A stretch of 64,000 nucleotides of DNA from Bacteroidaceae bacterium (GTDB lineage Bacteria; Bacteroidota; Bacteroidia; Bacteroidales; Bacteroidaceae): assembly GCA_024682395.1 (NCBI GenBank), contig JAIKZH010000012.1:28625-92624 (forward strand), given 5' to 3'. The position numbers were made by a program, and so were the translations under genes. Under the pieces are notes generated by a model. It made no database searches. It was given only the letters and a program-made list of their open reading frames with translations, and had not been told where the DNA came from. Shown piece by piece: positions 18,200-26,976 of this stretch; the first letter of the stretch is position 1, and each line of letters begins with the position of its first letter.

Positions 18200-18501
18200 A
18201 AAAAAAGATACAAGTAGATGGAAATAATAGAATTTAAAATCAGACGTTTTAAGGAACTTATAAAAGGAATCCTTTTAGGTGATGGCGCACGTTGGTCTTT
18301 TGTTAGACTAAATGTTGTTGATTATGTATTAGATGGGTTTCAATTTACGAATAAAAGCCACGTTACAAATAGTAACTGGATAAATAAAGACACGATATTG
18401 TATAAAATTCTATCAATAAAGAATGACTCAAACGACATCTTGTCCATGATAGACCTTAATATCTTGGATGACGATACTTTGATGTATTCTTTCTTAAAAG
18501 A

Positions 18502-18510
18502 AAAAAATAT
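18502..18510 (+). repeat. Target-site duplication, left copy
   Basis: AAAAAATAT directly left of the IS end; the same 9 bases flank the right end at 19932-19940. A 10-bp duplication is equally possible because of the A-run. Confidence 0.8.
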
Positions 18511-19931
18511 TATTACTGTCCGCTAAACGCAAATCTCCTATGCCCAACCTCTTTATTACCAGTGGTTGGGCACATGTAATCCATATGACAAGCCCCTCAT
18601 ACTTGTTCTTTATCATATTGGGGTGCTTCAGAAGCCTGTTCAAGCATGATTTTAAGGTCTGCGTCTGGCTGGTTCAAGAATGCTTGCAGGTTGAGATAGT
18701 ACATGAGGACTATTCTCACCATCGTTGCCAATCCTGAGAAGCTCCATTTGCGTTCCAGCGAGCTTTGTAGTAGTGATAGCAACAGATTCGCAATGAGCGT
18801 GACCCAAATCTGGATTTTGATGGCATTTGCGCTTTCGCCATAGAAGTAACGCAAGGGAAAATTCTGCTTTATCTGCTTGAAGAGCGACTCTATCTGCCAT
18901 CTTCTGCGGTAAATATCCACTATGGTCTCCAGTGACATATCGAAATCATTTGTAAGCAGGGATATGAGTTTGGGCTGTTTGCCTTTCTTGATGTCCACGT
19001 ATGTGATGATGCGTGCTATGTGGCTTATCTTCCCCTTACGGAATACTACAACCTGCTCGCGGTATTCCATCTTACCCTCTGCGTTCATATCCATGCAGTC
19101 TGCAAGAATCTCATAGTTGAGACTCTTCTTCATCTTGGTTACGTACACCACGTCCCTTTCCGTCAGTTCCTCAAACTTCTCATAGTTGATGTAAGCCCTG
19201 TCCATGGCGAGGATCTCACCGTGCTGATAATAATTCGGGGCCAGCATGAAGGAGTCGTTGGTGGCTGCAGAGGTGAACTGCACGTCACATGGCACACCCT
19301 CATTGGCATGTATGACCGAATGGACCTTTATGCCGCCTTTCTTCTTGCCTGTCTTGGGATGTCGCCCCACACCCTTGAAAATGGCACTGGAGAACAATGA
19401 GATTGTCGTTGAATCTATGATCCTCAGGCGTTTCATCCACTCCTCACAGGCGTTTCCTCGGCTGTCCGAGGAAAGAATGTCCTTGTTGCGGGCATACAGG
19501 TCGCGGTAGACATCCTCGAAGAACTTTTCAGACCGCCTGGCATTGGCATCCGAGAGCGTGCTGCGCTTGGGAACCTTCCCTATGCCTATATGATGCAGCT
19601 TCCTGACTTCTGCGGTCATTGCCGCCTCTATCTCACGCAAAGAGTCAAAACGCATGATTACCGCGAAGAGCATTGTCAGCAGGTGAGTATAACCGTCAAA
19701 GCTCTTCACATACCTCTCACTGTTGTTTTTACGGCTCATTTCAATGATTTTATCACGGTCAAGCGATTTTATTAGCTGACCATATACCGGCTGTCCGAAA
19801 AAATGTGTACTTTTGCCCATGGTTATACTTGTTTTCTAGTCAACTGCAAAGATAACCAAAAGGGCTGACACCAATTTAAAGTGCCAGCCCTAATTTGTTG
19901 ATGGGATTTCAATGTTTAGCGGACAGTAATA
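18511..19931 (-). mobile_element. IS4-family insertion sequence (about 1.42 kb)
   Basis: The ends are a perfect 18-bp inverted repeat, TATTACTGTCCGCTAAAC at 18511-18528 and its complement at 19914-19931, flanked by a 9-10 bp direct repeat. The element carries one transposase gene on the minus strand. A hairpin (TGCCCAACC / GGTTGGGCA, 18541-18572) follows the transposase gene. Near the right end are a TATCTTTG promoter box on the minus strand (19847-19854) and another near-perfect hairpin (19862-19890), which may shield the transposase from outside transcription. Base composition is clearly more GC-rich than the genes around it, which fits recent arrival. Confidence 0.93.
18597..19820 (-). CDS. 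IS4-family transposase
   Basis: The 407-residue protein is a DDE transposase. The N-terminal part (STHFFGQPVYGQLIKSLDR... KRSTLSDANARR) is the DUF4372-like region found in Bacteroidota IS4 elements. Acidic residues are visible in RIIDSTTISLFS and AMDRAYINYE. The IS4 signature Y-(2)-R-(3)-E-(6)-K is exact in YRRRWQIESLFKQIK. Length and frame are intact, so the element may be active. Confidence 0.94.
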   Translation of the reverse strand: MGKSTHFFGQPVYGQLIKSLDRDKIIEMSRKNNSERYVKSFDGYTHLLTMLFAVIMRFDSLREIEAAMTAEVRKLHHIGIGKVPKRSTLSDANARRSEKFFEDVYRDLYARNKDILSSDSRGNACEEWMKRLRIIDSTTISLFSSAIFKGVGRHPKTGKKKGGIKVHSVIHANEGVPCDVQFTSAATNDSFMLAPNYYQHGEILAMDRAYINYEKFEELTERDVVYVTKMKKSLNYEILADCMDMNAEGKMEYREQVVVFRKGKISHIARIITYVDIKKGKQPKLISLLTNDFDMSLETIVDIYRRRWQIESLFKQIKQNFPLRYFYGESANAIKIQIWVTLIANLLLSLLQSSLERKWSFSGLATMVRIVLMYYLNLQAFLNQPDADLKIMLEQASEAPQYDKEQV

Positions 19932-19940
19932 AAAAAATAT
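19932..19940 (+). repeat. Target-site duplication, right copy
   Basis: AAAAAATAT immediately right of the IS; pairs with 18502-18510. Confidence 0.8.
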
Positions 19941-20150
19941 ATTGATAGGCGTTAGTTTGCACCGTGATGATGTGTTTTATGTGGGTAAGGTAAAAACGAT
20001 AAATCTCAAATCTTTTGTTTTAGATACATATGATGCACAACTAAAGAAAAGTGGTGATATGACCATTGAGTTTAAAAAAGTAAGATTTATTCAGATACAT
20101 ACAGATTATCTTGATTCTCTAAGTTTACTTTTAGACAATAACAAATAATT

Positions 20151-20672
20151 ATGAAACAATATCCTATAAAAAAAATAATTAAGCACATAATTGATAATGA
20201 TATTTTATATGATTATAATGATGCGGAGGCGATGGATGTGGCATATGACGATGAAGTTAGTCTATTAAAATCATTTATTCGAAGGCAAGATTTAACAGCA
20301 TTTATGGTCAATATGGCTATAATGTATGTGAATCAAGGCTTATTATATGCAAAATCTAAATTGTCAAAAAAATTTTTTGATAATTATATGATGTGGTTTA
20401 ATGTTGATGTTGATGAATATATGATGGCAACACATCATTATTATCCATGTCTAGTATGTTTTACTAGAAGGGAAAATAAACTATTGTCATATTATTATAA
20501 AGAAAAGCCTATTGATGTCGCGACGCTAAATATATATCCATTAGTTAGTTCCATTATAGGATTAAGTGATTTTTATTGTTATGAGCATAAATGTGAATTT
20601 GATGATACTATACAATATACCTTTATTCCTAAATTCTTTGTGGATAGGTATAATGCAAAAATGAACAAGTAA
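20151..20672 (+). CDS. Unknown protein at the end of the orphan cassette
   Basis: This 173-residue protein has no signal peptide or clear membrane segment. It is rich in Tyr and acidic residues and contains YPCLVCFTRRENKLLSYY and a C-terminal IQYTFIPKFFVDRY. It begins 3 nt after the interrupted gene and its stop codon lies at the very start of the second 65-bp terminator repeat, so it closes the cassette. I do not recognise it. Location beside an Rhs toxin makes an immunity-related role possible. Confidence 0.65.
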   Translation: MKQYPIKKIIKHIIDNDILYDYNDAEAMDVAYDDEVSLLKSFIRRQDLTAFMVNMAIMYVNQGLLYAKSKLSKKFFDNYMMWFNVDVDEYMMATHHYYPCLVCFTRRENKLLSYYYKEKPIDVATLNIYPLVSSIIGLSDFYCYEHKCEFDDTIQYTFIPKFFVDRYNAKMNK

Positions 20673-20732
20673 ATCATAACTCCCTAATATAAAAAAATCA
20701 CAGTCTGTTAAGTGCGGACTGTGATTTTTTAT
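20668..20732 (+). repeat. 65-bp island repeat, copy 2, containing an intrinsic terminator
   Basis: It is 64/65 identical to 16992-17056. The 14-bp perfect stem is at 20692-20705 and 20717-20730 with flanking A and T runs. Its first bases include the stop codon of the preceding gene (AAG TAA). A further perfect hairpin (AATCATTTTT / AAAAATGATT) follows at about 20735-20755. Confidence 0.85.
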
Positions 20733-20773
20733 CAATCATTTTTGAAAAATGATTCAATTATAGATTTTTGTAT

Positions 20774-20781
20774 TATCTTTG
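20774..20781 (+). promoter_or_regulatory. -7 promoter box of the second lipoprotein copy
   Basis: TATCTTTG matches TAnnTTTG and lies 50 nt before the ATG at 20832. No well-spaced -33 element was found. Confidence 0.5.
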
Positions 20782-20831
20782 CAAGGAAAACGTATATAAG
20801 TCATGACTTTACAAACATTTAAGATGTATTT

Positions 20832-21359
20832 ATGAGAAAGATCTTATTCATATTGCCAATATTAGCTATTTTAACGATTTCATGTGATGATAATAAGCCT
20901 GACATAGTTGATCTTGTTGTTTATCTGGGTGATGGATTTAGATATCGTTATTATAATCATGAACTTCTTAAAGAAGATTCTACCCATTGTATAAAACTTA
21001 TTCCTCAAAATATTATTGACGATCGTGAGTTTGATAATCATTTTATATTCTATCAACTTCCTGATTGTACATTTTATCATGATATTCATGATTCAGAAAT
21101 ACAGATATATGATTCAGTACAAATAGATTCTCTTGATGCGTTATTTGATAAGATGCTTGATATCTTCAATTGTTATTGGATAGTCACAAAGGAACCAAGT
21201 AAGGTTGAAGGTCCGATGACAAAGGAGGATTTTGAGAAATTGTGCAAGAAATACAATATTGAACCAAGTTTTGATGATGGTAGCTTTGCTTATAAAACTT
21301 GGAAAGTGTATGATTTCTTCTTTAATAATTGGCCAACTAAAGAGGATGTTGTGAAATGA
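20832..21359 (+). CDS. Lipoprotein, paralogue of the Rhs-linked candidate immunity protein
   Basis: The 175-residue product has a lipoprotein signal (LTISCDDNKPD) and aligns along its length with the gene at 12817-13338. Shared elements are SCDD, the HFIFYQLPD / DFILAYQIPN block, FNCYWIVTKEPSKVEGPMTKEDFEKLC versus FKECYWIIQKRTKKVYGPLTKKEYDRLC. It extends further at the C-terminus (FFFNNWPTKEDVVK), the part that also survives as a fragment at 13474. No toxin gene is next to it now, so it may be an orphan immunity gene kept against a toxin of a relative. Confidence 0.7.
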   Translation: MRKILFILPILAILTISCDDNKPDIVDLVVYLGDGFRYRYYNHELLKEDSTHCIKLIPQNIIDDREFDNHFIFYQLPDCTFYHDIHDSEIQIYDSVQIDSLDALFDKMLDIFNCYWIVTKEPSKVEGPMTKEDFEKLCKKYNIEPSFDDGSFAYKTWKVYDFFFNNWPTKEDVVK

Positions 21360-21405
21360 TTCTCAAATGTTTAGATTGTATGTAAAGATATAAATTTAAA
21401 GGAGT

Positions 21406-21618
21406 ATGAAGAAAAACAATATCTTAGCAGCAGTTATTGGCGCAGCAATATGTATTCCTGTTAAAAATGGGGTGAATAATCTGTATGATGTGGTATTCTC
21501 AGACATGATGAATTCCTCAGAAGGAGTTAAAATGTCTGTTTGTTCGTTGCTTGCAATAGTTATATCTGCTGCACTTGCTGTTGTGGTAGTATGGTTGTTG
21601 AACGTGTTAAAAAAATAA
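21406..21618 (+). CDS. Small membrane protein
   Basis: A 70-residue product with two hydrophobic segments: MKKNNILAAVIGAAICIPV (start) and SLLAIVISAALAVVVVWLLNVL (end). An AAGGAG-like sequence (AAAGGAGT) lies just upstream of the ATG. It follows the lipoprotein gene by 46 nt and may be co-transcribed. No family recognised. Confidence 0.6.
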   Translation: MKKNNILAAVIGAAICIPVKNGVNNLYDVVFSDMMNSSEGVKMSVCSLLAIVISAALAVVVVWLLNVLKK

Positions 21619-21748
21619 GGAGAGCGATTAAACCTTTGGTGGTGATAAGTTATCAAAGTAATAAATGGTGATGAAGAGAATGTTGTTGAATAAGTGATTT
21701 GCTTTAAAAAATTTAACCTATTTTTTAACATTAATAATATTTACTTTT

Positions 21749-22150
21749 ATGAAAAAAATTATCTTAATGCTTGTTGCTATGATATTTACAACAGGCTTAT
21801 TCGCACAGGCTCCACAGGATGCACAAAGACAACGTCGTGAATTTAACCCAGAACAAATGGCGGCACGTCAGGTTACAAGAATCAAAGAAGCTTGTGGCAT
21901 TGACGAGGAACAAGCTAAGAAACTGCAGGAATTGTTCTTGAAGCAAGCTAACGAACAGAAAGAAATCATGGAAAAGATGCGTCAGGGTGAACGCCCAGAA
22001 TTCAATCCAGAAGCAATGAAGAAACGTATGGATGAACAGAATGCCGCAATCAAAGAGATTCTCACTGCAGAACAATATGAAAAATATGAGAATGTCATGA
22101 AGGAAATGAGAGGCCGTAGAGGTTTTGGCGGTCCTAACGGGGCAAGATAA
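21749..22150 (+). CDS. Periplasmic Spy/CpxP-like (DUF4890-type) protein
   Basis: The 133-residue product has a signal peptide (to FAQAPQ) and then a highly charged helical region. It contains NPEQMAARQVTRIKEACGIDEEQAKKLQELF and a repeat NPEAMKKRMDEQNAAIKEILTAEQYEKYENVM. The LT..QYEKY pattern is that of Bacteroidota DUF4890 and Spy-like proteins, probably periplasmic chaperones. The C-terminus is Gly/Arg-rich. It has its own terminator directly downstream. Confidence 0.75.
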   Translation: MKKIILMLVAMIFTTGLFAQAPQDAQRQRREFNPEQMAARQVTRIKEACGIDEEQAKKLQELFLKQANEQKEIMEKMRQGERPEFNPEAMKKRMDEQNAAIKEILTAEQYEKYENVMKEMRGRRGFGGPNGAR

Positions 22151-22198
22151 GCGATTTCTATCACATTCAATAATGCTAAATATGAAATAAATGATATG

Positions 22199-22222
22199 GG
22201 CTGAGTGAATCTCAGCCTTTTT
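22199..22222 (+). terminator. Intrinsic terminator
   Basis: GGCTGAG (22199-22205) pairs with CTCAGCC (22211-22217), followed by TTTTT. Confidence 0.85.
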
Positions 22223-22279
22223 GTTGCTATTAATTATAACTTTTCTCGTTGATTTAGATGTTTATTCATAGTTAATTAT

Positions 22280-22287
22280 TATCTTTG
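22280..22287 (+). promoter_or_regulatory. -7 promoter box of the HD phosphohydrolase gene
   Basis: TATCTTTG, matching TAnnTTTG, 55 nt before the ATG at 22343. The -33 element is not clear. Confidence 0.6.
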
Positions 22288-22342
22288 CAAAAAATAATGA
22301 AGTGTGTCTTCATATAAAAAATACTGGTAATCAACGGAAAAG

Positions 22343-24409
22343 ATGAAAACTAATAAGAAAACCCAAACAAAGGTACAGCAAGTTCGTTCTAAGAACATAC
22401 GGTTGACAATGAGATCGTTGGGAATAATAGCTCTTTGTACGTTTATTATCGTTTTTTTCTTCCCTCGTAATACTGGATTAAATTACTCATATGAGATTGG
22501 TCAACCTTGGGGGTATGGAACTCTGATTTCAACTCAGAAATTCAATATCATAATGAGCGATTCAACCCTTCAAACTAAGAAAGATAGTTTGAACAAACGG
22601 TTTATGCCGTATTTCAGTAAGGATGAACAACGTGTGAAATCAATAAAAGAAAGTCTTGAGTTGTTATCCGACGATGAAATCCTTGTGAAACAATTAGGTG
22701 TAGTTCTGGATACCATCTATTCTCATGGCGTGATGAACTCACACGATTATGATAGTCTTACTACCAATGGTACTGACAATATACGTGTAATCGGTGGTAA
22801 TATTGCCAATATTGTTCCTCTGAGTTCTCCATATACCATACATATGGCTTATAAATACATAATGAATAACCCTATGTTTTTAGGCCGAAGTGTGGAACTT
22901 AGAGATATGAATATTAATACGATTCTAACTGAGAATCTTATTTATGAGAAAGACAAATCTAATGCAGAACTGCAACAGCAATATGATGAAATGTCGTCAA
23001 GTCTGGGATTTGTTAGGATTAACGAGAAGATTGTTGATAGGGGAGAAATTGTAACTCCTGAGATATATCAGAAACTGAAATCATATGATAAGGTCATAGA
23101 TCAGACAACAGCCGACGATATTAATATAGCTTCTCCTCTTCTATGGGGACAAGTGGCATGGGTTTTTCTGCTGTTGCTTAGTATTCTGACTTATTTGTAT
23201 ATTTTCAGACCCGATTATTTTGAATCATGGCGACATACAACACTGGTTTACCTCATGATAACACTGTTCACGGTTGTTGCATCAATCATGGTGGCACGCC
23301 ATTATTTCCATATCCTGATATTGCCATGCTGTATGATTCCAATCATAATACGTGTATTCTTGGATTCACGTTCGGCATTTTTCACTCATGTAGTCACCAT
23401 GATGCTGATTTCGCTTGTCTTGACTCAAAAATATGAGTTTTTGAGCCTACAGATAGTTGCAGGGGTGGTGACTGTGTTTAATCTGCGAGAACTTACACAG
23501 CGTTCACAGATTATCCATACTGCAATCATAATCACGGCTACATATGTGTTGTTTTATCTGGCACAACAATTTGCTGCGGGTGCGGAGATTAAAGATATAG
23601 ATCGTCATATCCTGACCTATTTCTGTATTAACGGCTTTTTGTTATTGCTCACATATCCGGTGTTCTGGATTCTGGAAAAGACATTCGGTTTGGTAAGCGA
23701 CGTTACATTGGTGGAACTCTCAAATACCAATCATCCGTTATTGCAGAAAATGTCGTCTGAGGCTCCTGGAACGTTCCAACATTCAATGCAAGTGGCAAAT
23801 TTAGCTTCGGATGTGGCTAAACGTATTAAGGCTAAAACTCAGTTGGTGCGCACCGGCGCGTTATACCATGATATCGGCAAATTGGAACGACCTGTGTTCT
23901 TTACAGAGAATCAGGCAGGGGGAAACCCTCATAAACATCTTCCAGCTCAAAAGAGTGCCGAGGTGATAATCGCCCATGTGACTAAAGGTTTACAGTTGGC
24001 AGAGAAATATAATCTGCCTCAACAGATACAAGATTTTATACGTACACATCATGGATGTGGCTTGACCAAGTATTTTCTTGTGACATATAAGAATGAGCAT
24101 CCTAATGAAGATGTTGACGAGAGTCTGTTTAGATATCCAGGACCTAATCCTGAGACAAAAGAACAGGCAATTCTGATGATGGCAGATGCAGTCGAGGCCG
24201 CATCACGCAGTTTGCAGGAATATACCGAAGAGAGTATTAGTCAGCTGGTTGACAAGATAATTGACTCCCAGATGAACGAAGGATATTTCCGTACATGTCC
24301 AATCACATTCCTTGATATTGAGAATGCAAAGGATGTGTTTAAAGAACGACTGAGAATTATGTATCACACTCGTATATCATATCCAGAACTAAATGTAAAT
24401 AATAGTTAA
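22343..24409 (+). CDS. 7TMR-HD family phosphohydrolase (PgpH-like)
   Basis: PgpH-type enzymes hydrolyse the second messenger c-di-AMP. This 688-residue membrane protein has an N-terminal TM helix (about 27-42), a large extracytoplasmic 7TMR-HDED region (about 45-255), a seven-helix membrane block (about 265-455) and a cytoplasmic HD domain. The HD residues are visible: H in FQHSMQVANLA, the HD pair in GALYHDIGKLERP, H in IAHVTKG, HH in RTHHGCG, and D in MMADAVEAASR. The overall order matches Bacteroidota HDIG proteins. Whether this organism makes c-di-AMP cannot be judged from this window. It has its own promoter and precedes the T9SS operon by 83 nt. Confidence 0.9.
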   Translation: MKTNKKTQTKVQQVRSKNIRLTMRSLGIIALCTFIIVFFFPRNTGLNYSYEIGQPWGYGTLISTQKFNIIMSDSTLQTKKDSLNKRFMPYFSKDEQRVKSIKESLELLSDDEILVKQLGVVLDTIYSHGVMNSHDYDSLTTNGTDNIRVIGGNIANIVPLSSPYTIHMAYKYIMNNPMFLGRSVELRDMNINTILTENLIYEKDKSNAELQQQYDEMSSSLGFVRINEKIVDRGEIVTPEIYQKLKSYDKVIDQTTADDINIASPLLWGQVAWVFLLLLSILTYLYIFRPDYFESWRHTTLVYLMITLFTVVASIMVARHYFHILILPCCMIPIIIRVFLDSRSAFFTHVVTMMLISLVLTQKYEFLSLQIVAGVVTVFNLRELTQRSQIIHTAIIITATYVLFYLAQQFAAGAEIKDIDRHILTYFCINGFLLLLTYPVFWILEKTFGLVSDVTLVELSNTNHPLLQKMSSEAPGTFQHSMQVANLASDVAKRIKAKTQLVRTGALYHDIGKLERPVFFTENQAGGNPHKHLPAQKSAEVIIAHVTKGLQLAEKYNLPQQIQDFIRTHHGCGLTKYFLVTYKNEHPNEDVDESLFRYPGPNPETKEQAILMMADAVEAASRSLQEYTEESISQLVDKIIDSQMNEGYFRTCPITFLDIENAKDVFKERLRIMYHTRISYPELNVNNS

Positions 24410-24492
24410 TGATTTCGACTGTGAATAACAAATATTATAAAATTAGTGGGTTGACACAATAAAACATACAAATTTGAGTTACATATAAATAG

Positions 24493-25434
24493 ATGCTTAA
24501 ACGACTGTTGATAATAATAGTAACGGTGTTGGCTTTGCCGTCAGCCGTTAATGCTCAATGGGATGCGCAGTTCTCGGACTACACAACCCTTAAGTCGTTG
24601 TATAACCCTGCTGTTTCCGGAACCAATGGAATGCTTGATGTAGCAGCAGCCTATTCAATGCAGATGGTTGGTTATGATGATGCCCCTAAGACAATGTATT
24701 TGGGTGCTAATTTACCTATATATTTCCTCGGTCCACGTCATGGCGCAGGTGTGAGTCTTATGAACGATGAGATAGGTATATTTAAAACTCAGAGAATCAA
24801 CCTACAGTATGCTGTGAATATGAAATTAGGTAAAAGAAGCAGACTGGCTGTAGGTGTTCAAGGCTCAATGATAAGCGAAGAAATAGATCCGAGCGACTTA
24901 AAACTGTCTGACACAAACGACCCTGCTTTCCCTACATCGACCGTGAATGGCTCAGGGTTTGATTTTGCCGCAGGACTTTATTTCTATAACCCTAAGTATT
25001 GGGCAGGACTATCGGTTCAGCATGCCAATGCTCCAGTGTTGGAAGTGGGTGATATGTACGAGGTTAGCATGTCTCAAATATATTATTTGATGGGTGGATG
25101 CAATATTAAGATAAAAAATACGTTATTATCTTTGCAGCCATCTTTTCTGGTGCAGACTGATTTGCAGTCATGGAGAGAGGATGTGCAATGTAAATTGACA
25201 TATGAATACGAAAACAGAAAAATGTTTTTTGGTGTAGGTTACAGTCCTAAAACATCTGTGACAGCCATGGTGGGCGGAAATTTTCATGGAGTTCAACTTG
25301 GATATTCATATCAGATGTACACAGAAGGAATCGGGTTAGAGAATGGATCTCATGAGATAACTCTAAGTTATCAAACCAATCTCGATCTTTTCAAGAAAGG
25401 ACGTAATAAACACAAAAGTGTAAGATTTCTATAA
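24493..25434 (+). CDS. porP: Type IX secretion outer-membrane protein PorP/SprF
   Basis: The 313-residue product begins with a signal peptide ending in VNAQWDAQFSDYTTLKSLYNPAVSG, the characteristic PorP/SprF start. The rest consists of amphipathic strands expected for an outer-membrane beta-barrel, e.g. LSLQPSFLVQ and VQLGYSYQMY. It is the first gene of the porPKLMN cluster. The protein helps link the T9SS core to its substrates at the outer membrane. Confidence 0.93.
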   Translation: MLKRLLIIIVTVLALPSAVNAQWDAQFSDYTTLKSLYNPAVSGTNGMLDVAAAYSMQMVGYDDAPKTMYLGANLPIYFLGPRHGAGVSLMNDEIGIFKTQRINLQYAVNMKLGKRSRLAVGVQGSMISEEIDPSDLKLSDTNDPAFPTSTVNGSGFDFAAGLYFYNPKYWAGLSVQHANAPVLEVGDMYEVSMSQIYYLMGGCNIKIKNTLLSLQPSFLVQTDLQSWREDVQCKLTYEYENRKMFFGVGYSPKTSVTAMVGGNFHGVQLGYSYQMYTEGIGLENGSHEITLSYQTNLDLFKKGRNKHKSVRFL

Positions 25435-25475
25435 AGAATAAACAAAATATAAGTAAAAATAATAAAATAAGATAT

Positions 25476-26906
25476 ATGAAAAAGGGATTGATAACAACCG
25501 GAATTCTATTATCTGCTGTTTTAATGACTGCATGTATGAGTTCTAAGGGGAGCAGTTCAATGGCTGTCGGAGGTGAAGTCACAGGCACTGGTGGCTCATC
25601 TGTCTCAGAACCAACCCCATACGGCATGGTTCTTGTTAAACGTGGTTCTTTGAAAATCGGAACAGACAAAATTGATAGTCTGTGGGGTAAGAAAGTTCCT
25701 GAACGTGAGATATCTGTTGATGCTTTCTGGATGGACGAAACAGAAGTGACAAATTCAAAATACAGACAATTTGTTACATGGGTTCGCGACTCAATTCTTC
25801 GTGAACGTCTCGCTGATGCAGGATATGAGGAATATCGCATAGAAGAAGACAAGAACGGTGACCCTGTTACTCCACACCTCAACTGGGCAAAGGCTCTTCC
25901 TTGGCGTAATCCAGATGAAGATCAGGCCGCTATTCTTGAGAGTGTGTATAAGTATCACCCTTTTGACGGAACAAAAATGCTCGACGCATCTCAAATGAAC
26001 TATAAATATGAAACATTTGACTATGCTATGGCAGCACAACGTAAGTATCGACTCAATCCAGCAGAAAGAAATCTGAACACTGATATAACAGTGAATCCTA
26101 ACGAGGTTGTAATGATTTCTAAAGATACTGCATATGTAGATGATGAAGGTTTGATACACCATGAAACTATAACACGACCATTGTCAAGTATGTGGGATTT
26201 CGTAAACACATATATAGTAAATGTCTATCCAGATACCACTTGCTGGGTGAATGATTTTCAAAATGCTGAAAATGAACTATATATGCGCCTTTATTTCTCA
26301 CATCCTAATTACAACGAATATCCTGTTGTCGGAGTGAACTGGGAACAGGCAAATGCTTTCTGTAACTGGCGTACAGATTATCTAATGCGAGGACTCGGCG
26401 GTAGTGCCAAGTTTGTACAGAGATACCGACTCCCAACAGAGGCTGAATGGGAATTTGCTGCACGTGGTAAAGACGGAAACGAACTCCCATGGGAACAAGA
26501 CGGTGTATCCAGTGAAAAAGGTTGCTATTATGCTAACTTCAAACCAGACAGAGGTAATTATACAAAGGATGGTAATCTAATCACATCTAAGGTTGGAATA
26601 TACTCAGCCAACTCTAACGGCTTGTATGATATGGCTGGAAATGTGGCTGAATGGACAAGTACAGTATATACTGAGGCGGGTATTCTTTCAATGAGTGATA
26701 TGAATCCGACTCTCAAATATAATGCAGCTATCGAAGACGCTTATGCTTTGAAAAAGAAGAGTGTGAGAGGTGGCTCATGGAAAGATCCTGAAAGCTTTAT
26801 CAAGTCGGCTTGGAGAAGCAGTGAATACCAGAATGTAGGTCGCTCATTTGTGGGTTTCCGTTGCGTAAGAACACAAGTTGGTACAGCTGGAAAAGTAAAG
26901 AAATAG
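25476..26906 (+). CDS. porK: T9SS lipoprotein PorK/GldK
   Basis: The 476-residue lipoprotein (signal VLMTACMSSKG) carries a formylglycine-generating-enzyme-like (FGE-sulfatase) fold. Visible blocks are MVLVKRGSLKIGT, VDAFWMDETEVTNSKYRQFV, YPVVGVNWEQANAFCNWRTDYL, RYRLPTEAEWEFAARG, NGLYDMAGNVAEWTS and RGGSWKDP. In the T9SS, PorK forms the periplasmic outer-membrane ring with PorN. It lies between porP and porL with short spacings. Confidence 0.95.
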   Translation: MKKGLITTGILLSAVLMTACMSSKGSSSMAVGGEVTGTGGSSVSEPTPYGMVLVKRGSLKIGTDKIDSLWGKKVPEREISVDAFWMDETEVTNSKYRQFVTWVRDSILRERLADAGYEEYRIEEDKNGDPVTPHLNWAKALPWRNPDEDQAAILESVYKYHPFDGTKMLDASQMNYKYETFDYAMAAQRKYRLNPAERNLNTDITVNPNEVVMISKDTAYVDDEGLIHHETITRPLSSMWDFVNTYIVNVYPDTTCWVNDFQNAENELYMRLYFSHPNYNEYPVVGVNWEQANAFCNWRTDYLMRGLGGSAKFVQRYRLPTEAEWEFAARGKDGNELPWEQDGVSSEKGCYYANFKPDRGNYTKDGNLITSKVGIYSANSNGLYDMAGNVAEWTSTVYTEAGILSMSDMNPTLKYNAAIEDAYALKKKSVRGGSWKDPESFIKSAWRSSEYQNVGRSFVGFRCVRTQVGTAGKVKK

Positions 26907-26976
26907 TATAAAAATACTTAATCGAATAATAATTATTAATAATCGTACGTTTAGTACATTGTAAAAATAAAAAAAG

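Larger units (their letters stand above)
18218..20148 (+). pseudogene. Unknown gene interrupted by an IS4-type element
   Basis: Codons 1-97 run from 18218 to 18508 and continue exactly at 19941 if the IS and one target duplication are removed. The joined frame reads through the junction (LKEKN-ILIGVSL) and ends at 20148, giving an intact protein of 166 residues. No other mutation is visible, so the insertion looks recent. The product has no signal peptide; it contains VRLNVVDYVLDGFQFTNKSHV and a C-terminal VGKVKTINLKSFVLDTYD, perhaps an Sm-like or SH3-like beta fold. It is 19 nt after the TPR gene and 3 nt before the next gene, so all three were one operon. Function not recognised. Confidence 0.85.

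Noticed and set aside
18922..19509. Forward-strand open frames inside the IS element
   Set aside because: They lie fully antisense to the intact transposase and show no family features.
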